Below, one piece after another: positions 1 through 7,813 of a stretch of 64,000 nucleotides of DNA (the stretch's first letter is position 1; every line of letters begins with the position of its first letter). The notes under the pieces were generated by a model, which saw only the letters and a program-made list of their open reading frames with translations, had not been told where the DNA came from and ran no database searches. Made by a program: the position numbers and the translations under genes. This stretch comes from Curtobacterium sp. UNCCL20. GTDB taxonomy: Bacteria; Actinomycetota; Actinomycetes; Actinomycetales; Microbacteriaceae. The DNA lies in NCBI RefSeq assembly GCF_900101675.1, contig NZ_FNKG01000001.1:124001-188000 (forward strand). The letters are read 5' to 3'.

Positions 1-50
1 GAACCACCCCAACCCGTCGCCTCCCCCGGCGTTCCTCCGACAGGAGTCCC

Positions 51-998
51 ATGACGACCGCACCGGCCCAGCCAGGGGCCACCGTCACCCCGAAGCCGAA
101 GGCCGTCGTCCGCGTCGGCGACCGCGTGTTCTCCGCCGCCTCGGTCATCGCCGGCGGCCTCATCCTCTTCGTGCTCGTGCTCGTCGCCGCCTTCCTGGTC
201 TGGCAGAGCATCCCCGCGTTCAGCGCCAAGGTCGGCGAGCTGCCGAACCAGGCCGCCAACTTCTGGGACTACGTCGGCCCCCTCGTCTTCGGCACCGTCT
301 GGTCCGCGCTCATCGCGCTCGTGATCGCCGTGCCGCTCTCGCTCGGGATCGCGCTCTTCATCTCCCACTACGCACCGCGCCGCATCGCCCCGGTCCTCGG
401 CTACGTCATCGACCTGCTGGCCGCGGTGCCGTCGGTCGTCTACGGCCTCTGGGGCATCGTGGTGCTGGCGCCGTTCGTGAAGCCGTTCTACGGGTTCCTC
501 AACGAGTACCTCGGCTGGTTCCCGCTCTTCTCCGGGCAGGTGTCCGGCACCGGCCGCACGATCCTGACGGCGTCGATCGTCCTCGCGGTGATGGCGATCC
601 CGATCATGACCGCGGTCATGCGTGAGATCTTCCTGCAGGCCCCGCGCCTCAACGAGGAGGCCGCCCTGGCCCTCGGTGCGACCCGCTGGGAGATGATCCG
701 CCTGTCGGTCCTGCCGTTCGCGAAGTCCGGCATCGTGTCCGCGATCATGCTCGGCCTGGGGCGTGCGCTCGGCGAGACGATGGCGATCGCCCTGGTGCTG
801 TCGGTGTCGACGAACGTCACCTTCCAGATGCTCACCTCGCTGAACCCCTCGACGATCGCGGCGAACATCGCCCTGCAGTTCGCCGAGGCGTCCGGCACGG
901 CCCTCAACGCACTCATCGCCTCGGGTCTGATCCTCTTCGTCATCACCCTGGTCATCAACATGCTGGCGCGCTACATCGTGCGCAAGCGGGTCTCCTGA
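51..998 (+). CDS. pstC: Phosphate ABC transporter permease PstC
   Basis: Inner-membrane subunit of the high-affinity phosphate importer PstSCAB, pairing with PstA to form the channel. The 315-residue protein has a short polar N-terminus, about six hydrophobic segments and the permease EAA loop near residues 201-220 (EEAALALGATRW), which docks on the ATPase. Length is normal for actinobacterial PstC. The ATG is preceded by an AGGAG ribosome site (bases 41-45). pstA follows 13 bases after the stop and pstB after that, so this is one operon. The binding-protein gene pstS is expected upstream, outside the window; bases 1-50 show no gene. Pst operons are normally PhoP-controlled, but no PHO box is visible here. 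Confidence 0.97.
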   Translation: MTTAPAQPGATVTPKPKAVVRVGDRVFSAASVIAGGLILFVLVLVAAFLVWQSIPAFSAKVGELPNQAANFWDYVGPLVFGTVWSALIALVIAVPLSLGIALFISHYAPRRIAPVLGYVIDLLAAVPSVVYGLWGIVVLAPFVKPFYGFLNEYLGWFPLFSGQVSGTGRTILTASIVLAVMAIPIMTAVMREIFLQAPRLNEEAALALGATRWEMIRLSVLPFAKSGIVSAIMLGLGRALGETMAIALVLSVSTNVTFQMLTSLNPSTIAANIALQFAEASGTALNALIASGLILFVITLVINMLARYIVRKRVS

Positions 999-1011
999 GA
1001 GGTCACACCCG

Positions 1012-2097
1012 ATGTCCCTCGCTCTCCGTCAGACCGGCATGGCCGGCAACGTCTACGCCAACGGCAAGCTCCACAAGTCGGTGCCGTGGCTGCTGCTCGT
1101 CGGCTCCTGGGTCGCCCTGGTCCTCGTCTTCGCCCTGCTCAACGCGGGCGGCGCCGTCAAGGACTTCAACGTCGTCGCGGCGCTGTTCCTCGGCACGGTC
1201 CTGTTCGACGTCCTCATCGTCATCGTCTCCCGCATCGTCGAGGGCGGCCGGCAGGCGGTCGACCGCCTCATCACCTCGCTCGTCATCACGGCGTTCGTCA
1301 TCGCGGTCCTCCCCCTGGTGTCGCTCCTCTGGACGGTCCTCGCCGACGGGCTCGCCCGCTTCGACGTGGAGTTCTTCTCGTACTCGATGCGCGGCGTCAT
1401 CTCCGAGGGCGGCGGCGCGGTCCACGCCCTGATCGGGACGCTCGAGATCACGCTGTTCGCGGCACTCATCTCGGTGCCGATCGGCCTGCTCACCTCGATC
1501 TACCTCGTCGAGTACGGCACGGGCGTGCTCGCCAAGGGCATCACGTTCTTCGTCGACGTCATGACGGGCATCCCCTCGATCGTCGCCGGCCTCTTCGCCT
1601 ACTCGCTGTTCGCGCTGTTCCTCGGCCCGGGCGCCCGCTTCGGCCTGGTCGGCTCGGTCGCCCTGAGCGTGCTGATGATCCCGATCGTGGTGCGCTCCAC
1701 CGAGGAGGTCCTGAAGATCGTCCCGATGGAGCTCCGCGAGGCCTCGTACGCGCTCGGCGTCCCGAAGTACCTCACCATCCTGAAGGTCGTCCTCCCCACG
1801 GCGCTCGCCGGCATCACCACCGGCGTCATGCTCTCCATCGCCCGCGTCATCGGCGAGACCGCACCGCTCCTGGTCACGGCCGGGTTCACCGCGAGCATGA
1901 ACTACGACCTGTTCAAGGACCCGATGATGACGCTGCCGGTGTTCGCGTACACGCAGTACTCGCAGCAGGGCGCCAACCCGGTGCCGTTCGTCGACCGGGC
2001 CTGGACAGCAGCGCTCCTCCTCATCATCATCGTGATGCTGCTGAACCTGCTCGCCCGGTTCATCACCCGTCTCTTCGCCCCCAAGCTCTCGCGCTGA
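1012..2097 (+). CDS. pstA: Phosphate ABC transporter permease PstA
   Basis: Second channel subunit of the Pst phosphate importer. The 361-residue protein is longer than enteric PstA because it carries an extended N-terminus with two or three extra hydrophobic segments before the conserved permease core, a usual actinobacterial form. The EAA loop lies near residues 242-260 ([17 protein letters not shown]). ATG start 13 bases after pstC; pstB begins 34 bases downstream, so the three genes are co-transcribed. Long apparent reading frames on the opposite strand here are by-products of high GC and look like low-complexity Arg/Asp/Glu-rich noise. Confidence 0.97.
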   Translation: MSLALRQTGMAGNVYANGKLHKSVPWLLLVGSWVALVLVFALLNAGGAVKDFNVVAALFLGTVLFDVLIVIVSRIVEGGRQAVDRLITSLVITAFVIAVLPLVSLLWTVLADGLARFDVEFFSYSMRGVISEGGGAVHALIGTLEITLFAALISVPIGLLTSIYLVEYGTGVLAKGITFFVDVMTGIPSIVAGLFAYSLFALFLGPGARFGLVGSVALSVLMIPIVVRSTEEVLKIVPMELREASYALGVPKYLTILKVVLPTALAGITTGVMLSIARVIGETAPLLVTAGFTASMNYDLFKDPMMTLPVFAYTQYSQQGANPVPFVDRAWTAALLLIIIVMLLNLLARFITRLFAPKLSR

Positions 2098-2131
2098 CCC
2101 GCGGGATCGACCACCCACCAGAAGGAACCAC

Positions 2132-2911
2132 GTGTCCAAGCGCATCGAGGTCGACGGCCTCAACGTCTACTACTCGAAGTTCAAGGCCGTCGAGGGCGTC
2201 GACATCACGATCGAGCCCCGCACCGTCACCGCGTTCATCGGTCCCTCGGGCTGCGGGAAGTCCACCTTCCTCCGCACCCTGAACCGCATGCACGAGGTCA
2301 TCCCCGGCGCGTACGTCGAGGGTTCGGTCAAGGTCGACGGCGACGACCTCTACGGCCCCGGGGTCGACCCGGTGCTCGTCCGCCGGCAGGTCGGCATGGT
2401 GTTCCAGCGCCCCAACCCGTTCCCCACGATGTCCATCAAGGACAACGTGCTGGCCGGCGTGAAGCTCAACAACAAGCGGCTCTCCCGCTCCGAGGCGGAC
2501 GACGTCGTCGAGCGGTCGCTGCAGGGTGCGAACCTCTGGAACGAGGTCAAGGACCGCCTCGACAAGCCCGGCATGGGTCTGTCCGGCGGCCAGCAGCAGC
2601 GTCTCTGCATCGCCCGCGCGATCGCCGTGCAGCCCGACGTGCTCCTGATGGACGAGCCGTGCTCCGCGCTCGACCCGATCTCGACCCTCGCGATCGAGGA
2701 CCTCATCGAGGAGCTCAAGAAGGAGTACACGATCGTCATCGTGACCCACAACATGCAGCAGGCTTCGCGGGTGAGCGACAAGACGGCGTTCTTCAACATC
2801 GCGGGCACCGGTCACCCCGGCAAGCTCATCGAGTACGACGACACCGCCACGATCTTCTCGAACCCGTCCGTCCAGGCCACCGAGGACTACGTCTCCGGCC
2901 GCTTCGGTTGA
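2132..2911 (+). CDS. pstB: Phosphate ABC transporter ATP-binding protein PstB
   Basis: Cytoplasmic ATPase that powers phosphate uptake through PstC/PstA. 259 residues, the normal PstB length. Walker [10 protein letters not shown] at residues 37-45, Q-loop near FQRPNPFP (91-98, a PstB hallmark), signature LSGGQQQR from residue 150, Walker B LLMDEP at 171-176 and the switch histidine in VTHNMQQ. GTG start, with AGAAGGA about 7 bases upstream. Last gene of the operon; a strong stem-loop follows at 2950-2989. Confidence 0.98.
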   Translation: MSKRIEVDGLNVYYSKFKAVEGVDITIEPRTVTAFIGPSGCGKSTFLRTLNRMHEVIPGAYVEGSVKVDGDDLYGPGVDPVLVRRQVGMVFQRPNPFPTMSIKDNVLAGVKLNNKRLSRSEADDVVERSLQGANLWNEVKDRLDKPGMGLSGGQQQRLCIARAIAVQPDVLLMDEPCSALDPISTLAIEDLIEELKKEYTIVIVTHNMQQASRVSDKTAFFNIAGTGHPGKLIEYDDTATIFSNPSVQATEDYVSGRFG

Positions 2912-2949
2912 GTTCGCGCTGACCTCGGGTACCGCTGCGGCGGACCCCG

Positions 2950-2989
2950 AACGACGAAGCCGACGTCACACGACGTCGGCTTCGTCGTT
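2950..2989. terminator. Bidirectional stem-loop terminator, 18-bp perfect stem
   Basis: Bases 2950-2967 are the exact reverse complement of 2972-2989, with a 4-base loop. It sits 39 bases after pstB and before the convergent anti-sigma gene, so it can terminate both transcripts. The outer edges are A/T-rich (AAC..GTT), as expected of an intrinsic terminator in a high-GC genome. Confidence 0.85.
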
Positions 2990-3005
2990 CCCGGTCGACG
3001 CTGCG

Positions 3006-3019
3006 GCCTGGAGGCGCGG
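3006..3019 (+). repeat. GCCTGGAGGC(A/G)CGG dispersed motif, exact copy
   Basis: Exact copy of the 14-base motif found about ten times exactly in this window (also 5117, 17251, 27201, 31820, 43449, 43475, 50897, 56250, 62810). Here it lies between pstB and the anti-sigma gene. It is followed by GCACCTCC, which can pair back with part of the motif to form a weak hairpin. Confidence 0.7.
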
Positions 3020-3136
3020 CGCACCTCCGCACCGCAGCACCGGCGGGCGGGTGGTCGCGCCGGGCGCACGCCCCGCACACACGACTCCCCGCCCGCGGCA
3101 GGAGCCACGCGAGCGGGGAGAGGAGTACGTCCGGCG

Positions 3137-4012
3137 TCAGGCCGTGGTGACCGCCATGATCGGTGTCGTGGTCGGCTGCTTCGAACCGCCCTCGGGTTCC
3201 ACCGTCATACCGATCGTCACGTTGTGCGACCGCTTGCCGGAGAGGACCGCCGAGTGCACGCCGTCCGAGGTTCCGTCCAGCAGGCCGGCAGCGGTGATCT
3301 TGCCGCCCTCGCCCTCGGAACCGATGTACCAGAGCTGGTAGGTCTTGCCCGCCGGCGCCTTCGAGACACCGTCGAGGATGACCGCGGACTTGCCGAGGTC
3401 GTCGGACCACACGACCGTGGCCGTGCCACCGCCGGAGACCTTCGCGGTGCTCCGCTTGAAGTCCGACGCGGCGTAGATCTGCTCGAGCCCGCCGCTCGCC
3501 TGCGTCGTCCCCGGGGCGGGGCCGTTCGACGGAGCGAAGGACGTGCCGACACCGAGACCGACGCCGAGGAACACCACCGCGACCGCGGCTGCGGCGGAGA
3601 GGGCTGCTGCCGGACGCTGGAACCAGCGTCGACGCGCAGCGGTCTCGGCCCGGCCACGTCGGGTGATGACGGACGGGTCGGCGGTGGGGCGTGCCTCCAG
3701 GCCGTCGTCGGCGACCGGCTCGGAGACCGGAGCAACGGGAGCGGAAGCAGGAGCCGACGAGTCGGCGAGCGGCGCCGCCTGCGGCATCGAAGCGATCTGA
3801 GCCATCAGCGACGCCTTGAGCGACGCGGGCGGCTCGACCGGCGTGACGGCGTAGGCGAGCTGCAGCGCGGTCTCGCGCAGCGAGTCCGTCTCGGCCCGCA
3901 GCTCCGGCGAGGCCGACATGGTCGACTCGAGCAGCGCTCGCTCGTCGTCCGACAGGGAGTCGAGGGCGTGCGCCCCGGTGAGCAGGGCAGGGTCTTCGTG
4001 GTGCTCGGTCAT
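3137..4012 (-). CDS. RskA-like anti-sigma-K factor
   Basis: Membrane anti-sigma factor that should hold the neighbouring SigK inactive until released by proteolysis. 291 residues: an N-terminal cytoplasmic anti-sigma domain (about 1-75), an Ala/Pro-rich linker, one transmembrane helix at about 137-158 after the RRRWF cluster, and an extracellular RskA C-terminal domain containing the typical GKTYQLWYIG stretch. Its ATG overlaps the sigma factor stop (TCATGA arrangement), so the two are translationally coupled. Linker residues 113-117 (GLEAR) are encoded by a near copy of the dispersed 14-base motif (complement of 3691-3702), suggesting the repeat inserted in frame. Confidence 0.93.
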   Translation of the reverse strand: MTEHHEDPALLTGAHALDSLSDDERALLESTMSASPELRAETDSLRETALQLAYAVTPVEPPASLKASLMAQIASMPQAAPLADSSAPASAPVAPVSEPVADDGLEARPTADPSVITRRGRAETAARRRWFQRPAAALSAAAAVAVVFLGVGLGVGTSFAPSNGPAPGTTQASGGLEQIYAASDFKRSTAKVSGGGTATVVWSDDLGKSAVILDGVSKAPAGKTYQLWYIGSEGEGGKITAAGLLDGTSDGVHSAVLSGKRSHNVTIGMTVEPEGGSKQPTTTPIMAVTTA

Positions 4013-4608
4013 GATGTCACCCCCATCTCGTCGCGGAGTCGGATCATCCCGTCACGGAGACGGGTCTTGACGGTGCCGATGGGGACACCGAGGTGTGCGG
4101 CCATCTCGCTGTGCGAGTAGCCGCCGTAGTAGGCGAGTTGCACGGCCTGCCGTTGGAACTCGGTGAGTTTCCCGAGCGCCCGGCTGACCCGTTCGTGTTC
4201 GATGCGGATCTCGACGGATTCGGAGACCTGGTCGAAACCGGACTCGAAGTCGCGGATGCCGATCTTGGTGTCACGGTCGTGGGAGGCCTGCGAGGCCCGC
4301 ACCCGGTCGACCGCTCGACGGTGCGCCATGGTGAGGATCCAGCTGGCCGCGGTCCCCCGCTTCCGGTCGAAGCGTGTCGCTTGCTGCCAGACCTCGAGGA
4401 AGACCTCTTGGGTGACCTCTTCCGACTGTGCGCGGTCCCGGAGGAGCCGCGTCACGAGACCGAGGACCCGGCCGGACAACACGTCGTACAGATCGGAGAA
4501 GGCCGCCTGGTCGCCGGTCGCCACCCGGGAGAGGAGGTCGTCCGGGGACGCCTGAGCCGGCTCGGTCGAGCTCCAGCTCTCGGTGTCGCGTTCCACGAGG
4601 GCAAGCAT
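4009..4608 (-). CDS. sigK: ECF RNA polymerase sigma factor SigK
   Basis: Extracytoplasmic-function sigma factor that redirects RNA polymerase to an envelope/redox-type regulon. 199 residues, with sigma region 2 at about 29-100 (FSDLYDVLSGRVLGL, ending in the AHRRAVDRVR helix) and region 4 at about 140-195 (helix-turn-helix around YSHSEMAAHLGVPIGTVKTR). The reading frame is open far upstream, but the ATG at 4608 is chosen because GGAGG lies about 9 bases before it and the family begins here. It overlaps the anti-sigma start by 4 bases. Pairing with an RskA-type partner supports the SigK subfamily over other ECF groups. Confidence 0.93.
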   Translation of the reverse strand: MLALVERDTESWSSTEPAQASPDDLLSRVATGDQAAFSDLYDVLSGRVLGLVTRLLRDRAQSEEVTQEVFLEVWQQATRFDRKRGTAASWILTMAHRRAVDRVRASQASHDRDTKIGIRDFESGFDQVSESVEIRIEHERVSRALGKLTEFQRQAVQLAYYGGYSHSEMAAHLGVPIGTVKTRLRDGMIRLRDEMGVTS

Positions 4609-4934
4609 TGCAGGTTTCCCTCCTCCCGGTTGCGTTCCGCCTGTGAGTTCCGGTTCCGACGCACACATTCGGGTGGTGTGCGTCGGAACTGGGCGAGGTC
4701 CCGCTGACCCGCAGGGAATTGACCGCCAGGGAGCGGACCGGGTCACGCGGGACCTCACTGTGTGGCTGGCGGTGATGCCTGCCACGGTGATGATTCGGCG
4801 CCCTCGCCCGGTCGGATTGGAGCAGTTCTCACCCGGACGCCGGACTGTCCCCGTCGCGCGGGAGTCCATGGCACGCCCGACGGTGGTTCTGTCCACCGAG
4901 AGTGAACAGGGTCGTGCGTACAGGCCGCGTCTCG

Positions 4935-5030
4935 TAGAATCGATCTCGCCGGGCCGCAGCAAGCCCCGGGCTCCAAAATTCGCCGCTTCGAGCGGCCTCG
5001 CGCCGAGAGGCGCTTCTGCGGCCCGGTTTT
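4935..5030 (+). ncRNA. Predicted structured small RNA (cloverleaf, about 83 nt)
   Basis: A -10 box TAGAAT lies at 4935-4940; transcription from about 4947-4948 would start right at an 11-bp perfect stem (4949-4959 with 5016-5026). Three hairpins lie inside it: 4962-4965/4969-4972, 4982-4987/4991-4996 (6 bp, loop TCG) and 5000-5004/5009-5013 (5 bp closed by a GAGA, GNRA-type tetraloop). TTTT follows at 5027-5030, so the closing stem plus U-run is also a terminator. It does not look like a tRNA (no T-arm consensus), and I recognise no Rfam family. No good -35 box is visible. Promoter, fold and terminator agree, but expression is untested. Confidence 0.55.
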
Positions 5031-5058
5031 CCTCTGCCCGCTGGGCGGTCCGTCTGCT

Positions 5059-5130
5059 GGCTTGTCCGCCCGCTGGCTTCGCTGTCTGGCTTGTCCGCCC
5101 GCTGGGCGGTCTTTCTGCCTGGAGGCGCGG
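5059..5130 (+). repeat. 29-bp direct repeat plus GCCTGGAGGC motif copy
   Basis: The 18-base string GGCTTGTCCGCCCGCTGG occurs at 5059-5076 and again at 5088-5105, a 29-base period. It is followed at 5117-5130 by an exact copy of the dispersed 14-base motif and GC-rich sequence up to the next gene. Together with the small RNA this fills the 545-base gap between sigK and the next gene; nothing coding is visible in 4609-4934. Confidence 0.55.
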
Positions 5131-5153
5131 TGCGGGTCCGCCCCGCCCGTCGC

Positions 5154-5783
5154 TCAGTCCAGGCTGTCGCGGCGCCAGAGCGCAGCGGCCTCGGTCAGGT
5201 CGGCCGCCAGCTCCGACAGGCGGAGCGCACGCTTCGTCAGCTCGCTGGCACGCTCGCCCGCCGTCAGGTCGGAATCGTCCGCCACCGCCGTCGCGCCCGC
5301 CGCGGTCAGCCGGCAGAACGCCGCACCGCGGTCGAGCGCCACCGCGAGGTCGCCCGTGTACAGGCCGTGCAGGATCCGATCCGCGAGCGTCAGGATCTCC
5401 GCCGGCCCCGTCGGCTCCTCGGCACCCGCCACGGCCTGGTCGATCGTGCCGATCAGCTCGGTGCCCCGCTCGAAGAGGTACGCGACCTCGGTCGGGTTCT
5501 GCCGGATGACCGTCCGCACCAGGTAGATCCGCCACAGGGCACCGGGCAGCGTGTGCGCGCCGACGCGGGCCCACAGCTCGGCGATCGCGTCGATGCCGTG
5601 CACGTCCGTGTAGGTGACCAGCCGCTCGACGACCTCGGGATCGGGGTCCTGGCGGACACGGTGCAACAGCGCGTTCGCGGTCTCGTGCGCGACACGGTTC
5701 ACCACGGCAGGGTCTTCGCCACCCTGGATCGCGGCGAACTCCTGGTCGGTGAAGTGGACGGGACGGTGGTGATCGCGAGGCAC
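5154..5783 (-). CDS. Conserved actinobacterial protein of unknown function
   Basis: 209 residues, soluble, mostly helical, no signal peptide or membrane segment. I recognise it as a protein conserved in Microbacteriaceae that is often misnamed RNA polymerase beta subunit in annotations; it has no resemblance to RpoB. The body runs from PRDHHRPVHFTDQEF to a C-terminal helix ending LWRRDSLD. The GTG start is chosen because a -10 box TACACT (5795 to 5790 on the minus strand) lies 6 bases before it, predicting a leaderless mRNA; the frame stays open further upstream but without a promoter or ribosome site. Function cannot be assigned. Confidence 0.8.
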   Translation of the reverse strand: MPRDHHRPVHFTDQEFAAIQGGEDPAVVNRVAHETANALLHRVRQDPDPEVVERLVTYTDVHGIDAIAELWARVGAHTLPGALWRIYLVRTVIRQNPTEVAYLFERGTELIGTIDQAVAGAEEPTGPAEILTLADRILHGLYTGDLAVALDRGAAFCRLTAAGATAVADDSDLTAGERASELTKRALRLSELAADLTEAAALWRRDSLD

Positions 5784-5910
5784 CGCGACAGTGTAGGCGC
5801 GACCGGCGACAGCCCTTGTCCCCCGTTCGCCGAGAACGCAACCGGCCAGATCCGCGTACCGTGCTCCGCCAGGGAGGCACTCCTCCCGGACGTGAAGAAG
5901 AGGACACTCC

Positions 5911-6072
5911 ATGAACGCCCTGCTCATCATCCTGGCCGTGATCGCGGTCATCCTGCTGTTCGTCGGCGGTTTCGCCGCGAGCCTGAAGTTCCTGCTCTGG
6001 GTCGGGATCGTCCTGCTCATCATCGCGGTGATCGCCTGGCTCCTGCGCAGCCTCACCGGGCGTCGTAGCTGA
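5911..6072 (+). CDS. Small two-helix membrane protein
   Basis: A 53-residue protein with two hydrophobic segments (about 4-22 and 28-46) split by a short loop with one lysine, and a basic tail LRSLTGRRS. This is the pattern of small actinobacterial membrane proteins of unknown function. ATG start with AAGAAGAGGA as ribosome site 8-15 bases upstream. It diverges from the conserved gene to its left and ends 54 bases before the tRNA. The hydrophobic pattern and ribosome site make chance unlikely, but no function can be given. Confidence 0.72.
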   Translation: MNALLIILAVIAVILLFVGGFAASLKFLLWVGIVLLIIAVIAWLLRSLTGRRS

Positions 6073-6126
6073 CCGCACGACAACGGTTCCGAACTGGAGG
6101 CCCTCACCCGCTAGCCTTGCGGGTGA

Positions 6127-6199
6127 GGGCCTCTAGCTCAGTTGGTAGAGCACCGGACTTTTAATCCGAGGGTCGTGGGTTCGAGCCCCACGGGGCCCA
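6127..6199 (+). tRNA. tRNA-Lys (anticodon TTT)
   Basis: A complete 73-base cloverleaf: acceptor GGGCCTC (6127-6133) pairs with GGGGCCC (6192-6198) with one G-U pair. D arm around AGCTCAGTTGGTAGAGC, anticodon loop CTTTTAA at 6158-6164 with anticodon TTT at 6160-6162, T arm GTGGGTTCGAGCCCCAC, discriminator A at 6199. CCA is not encoded. The 3' half is repeated directly downstream. Confidence 0.96.
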
Positions 6200-6217
6200 C
6201 ACCTTCCCGAACCGCGG

Positions 6218-6327
6218 CTTTTCATCCGAGGGTCGTGGGTTCGAGCCCCACGGGGCCCACACCTTCCCGAACCGCGGCTTTTCATCCGAGGGTCGTGGGT
6301 TCGAGCTCCACGGGGCCCACACCTTCC
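6218..6327 (+). repeat. Two tandem copies of the tRNA-Lys 3' half (60-bp period)
   Basis: From the anticodon loop (6158) through the tRNA end and a short spacer, the 60-base unit recurs at 6218 and again, truncated, at 6278. The copies differ from the tRNA by TTTTAA to TTTTCA in the anticodon loop, and the last has GAGCTCC for GAGCCCC. They lack the 5' half and cannot form a tRNA. Repeats that begin in the anticodon loop and run to the 3' end match the core left by tyrosine-recombinase elements integrating in tRNA genes, although a 60-base tandem could also come from slippage. Nothing else is visible between 6328 and the next gene. Confidence 0.85.
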
Positions 6328-6419
6328 TGCCCTGTCGTTCCGCTTGCTGCCCATCTCATTCAGGGACACTCGGTGGACGGTCACCTGCCCCCCGGACTGC
6401 GCCGCGTAGAATCCCGGCC

Positions 6420-7235
6420 GTGGCCCGACGAACCGACGGCGGATGGCCGGACGGTCCTCGTTCGCAGCCGCTCAGACGACGACGCCGGAGGCGACGCCTG
6501 CTCCCCGGGGTCGCCCTCGGCGCGATGAGCCTCGGCGTCGCCGGGTGCCTCGTCATGCTGCCCGCGGTCTCCGATGCGTGCCAGTCGGTGCCGGACGCCT
6601 CGGACGTCTCCGCCACGCACGCCGCGTCGGCCATCGCCCGCGGCTCGGACGTCCTCATCGTCGGTGACTCGTACACGACGGGCCGCGGTTCGTACGACGG
6701 TCGGCACGGATGGGCGCAGGACCTCGTGGCCGATCGCGACTGGGACGCCACCGTCGACGGCGTCCCGGGCACCGGCTACGTCAACACGGGTGTGACGAAC
6801 TCCGCCCGCTGGAACTACCTGTCCCGCATCGAACGGAGCGCGTCCCTCGACCCGGAGCTCGTGATCGTGCAGGGCAGCCAGAACGACTGGCTCGTCAGCG
6901 CGGAGACCCTCGAACGCCGGGTCGAGCGGACCCTGCGCACGGCGAAGCGGCAGTGGCCGGGCGCCGTCATCGTGGCGGTCGGCCCCTCGGCTCCGCAGCC
7001 CCGTGCGACGAGCACTGCGGGGATCTCGTCCGCGGTCGAGGCGGGAGCGAAGGCAGCGGGGGTGCCGTTCGTCGATGCGCTCGCCGGGCAGTGGTTCACG
7101 AAGATGAACAGTGCGAGCTACGCCGCGGTCGACGGGCAACACCTCAACGACGCCGGGTACCGGTACCTCGCGGCGAGGATCGACGAGGCGCTCGTCGGCC
7201 TCGCCACGCCGGCCGAGCACGAGCAGTGCGTCTGA
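6420..7235 (+). CDS. Secreted SGNH/GDSL-family hydrolase
   Basis: Probable extracytoplasmic esterase or lipase-like hydrolase. 271 residues: basic N-terminus with an eight-arginine run, a hydrophobic signal or anchor (about 28-48), then the SGNH fold. Block I is VGDSYTTG with the nucleophile serine, a QGSQND block lies in the middle, and block V is VDGQHLNDAGY with the Asp-His pair near the C-terminus. GTG start chosen because TAGAAT (6407-6412) lies 7 bases upstream, predicting leaderless transcription. Monocistronic. The natural substrate cannot be read from sequence; acetylated surface polysaccharide or lipid are typical for the family. Confidence 0.88.
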   Translation: MARRTDGGWPDGPRSQPLRRRRRRRRLLPGVALGAMSLGVAGCLVMLPAVSDACQSVPDASDVSATHAASAIARGSDVLIVGDSYTTGRGSYDGRHGWAQDLVADRDWDATVDGVPGTGYVNTGVTNSARWNYLSRIERSASLDPELVIVQGSQNDWLVSAETLERRVERTLRTAKRQWPGAVIVAVGPSAPQPRATSTAGISSAVEAGAKAAGVPFVDALAGQWFTKMNSASYAAVDGQHLNDAGYRYLAARIDEALVGLATPAEHEQCV

Positions 7236-7400
7236 TCTCCTGACCGGGGTACAAGTCCCCCTCAGCCTGCTCTTGGCATTTCCAGTCCACAGCTCAGTCC
7301 GCGTTCAGCAGACTGTTGGCCTGACGCCGATAGTGTCGTTTCCGGATCCGATCGACGGATCCTGCAGCACAGCACCACCACAGAACGAACGGGGTACACC

Positions 7401-7721
7401 GTGATCGAGCCCATCGAAGCCACGCCGACCAGCACCACCGGTGACGCGCGCCGCATCGTCGAGCTCGCAGCAGCGACCAACACGACGATGAGCAACGAGC
7501 TCCTGCTCGACACGCTCCGCCGCAACGCCCAGGTCACGACCCGCCACATCCGCAAGGACTTCATCGAGGTCGCCACCGCCACCGCGGTGCTCGGCTACGT
7601 CTGCCGCCAGCGCAAGGACTTCATCGCCCTGCGCGGCGACGACCCGGCCTGGGCGCACGAGGTCGGCCGCTACGGCACCGAGTCCCTCGCGGTCGAGGCA
7701 CTCCGCATGCGCCGCGCCTGA
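7401..7721 (+). CDS. Small hypothetical protein
   Basis: 106 residues, soluble and helical, with a charged Arg/Asp-rich composition and no membrane segment or recognisable domain. GTG start 12 bases after an AACGGGG stretch. A possible -10 TAGTGT lies at 7331-7336. The 165-base stretch between the SGNH gene and this one shows no other feature. It is followed by a strong terminator. Frame and codon usage resemble the neighbours, so I regard it as real, but I do not recognise the family. Confidence 0.6.
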   Translation: MIEPIEATPTSTTGDARRIVELAAATNTTMSNELLLDTLRRNAQVTTRHIRKDFIEVATATAVLGYVCRQRKDFIALRGDDPAWAHEVGRYGTESLAVEALRMRRA

Positions 7722-7760
7722 CGAAGCGCGCGCTGACGCGCTCCAGCGTCACGCGCTCCC

Positions 7761-7805
7761 GCACGACGACGGCCCCGCCGGACTCCGGCGGGGCCGTCGT
7801 CGTGC
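7761..7805. terminator. Bidirectional terminator, 21-bp stem
   Basis: Bases 7761-7781 pair perfectly with 7785-7805 around a 3-base loop. It lies between a plus-strand gene ending at 7721 and a minus-strand gene ending at 7814, serving both. Confidence 0.85.
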
Positions 7806-7813
7806 ACGAGGGG

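Noticed and set aside
4583-5509. Plus-strand open frame through the sigK upstream region
   Set aside because: No start signal, overlaps sigK and the conserved gene, composition is Arg/Pro/Ser noise; the region is better explained by the predicted RNA and repeats.
6218-6327. Second and third tRNA-Lys genes or a short CRISPR array
   Set aside because: The copies lack the 5' half of the tRNA, and three 60-base units without variable spacers are not a CRISPR.
6133-6384. Minus-strand small protein containing repeated GARTHDPR peptides
   Set aside because: This is the antisense translation of tRNA-Lys and its tail repeats, a well-known annotation artefact.
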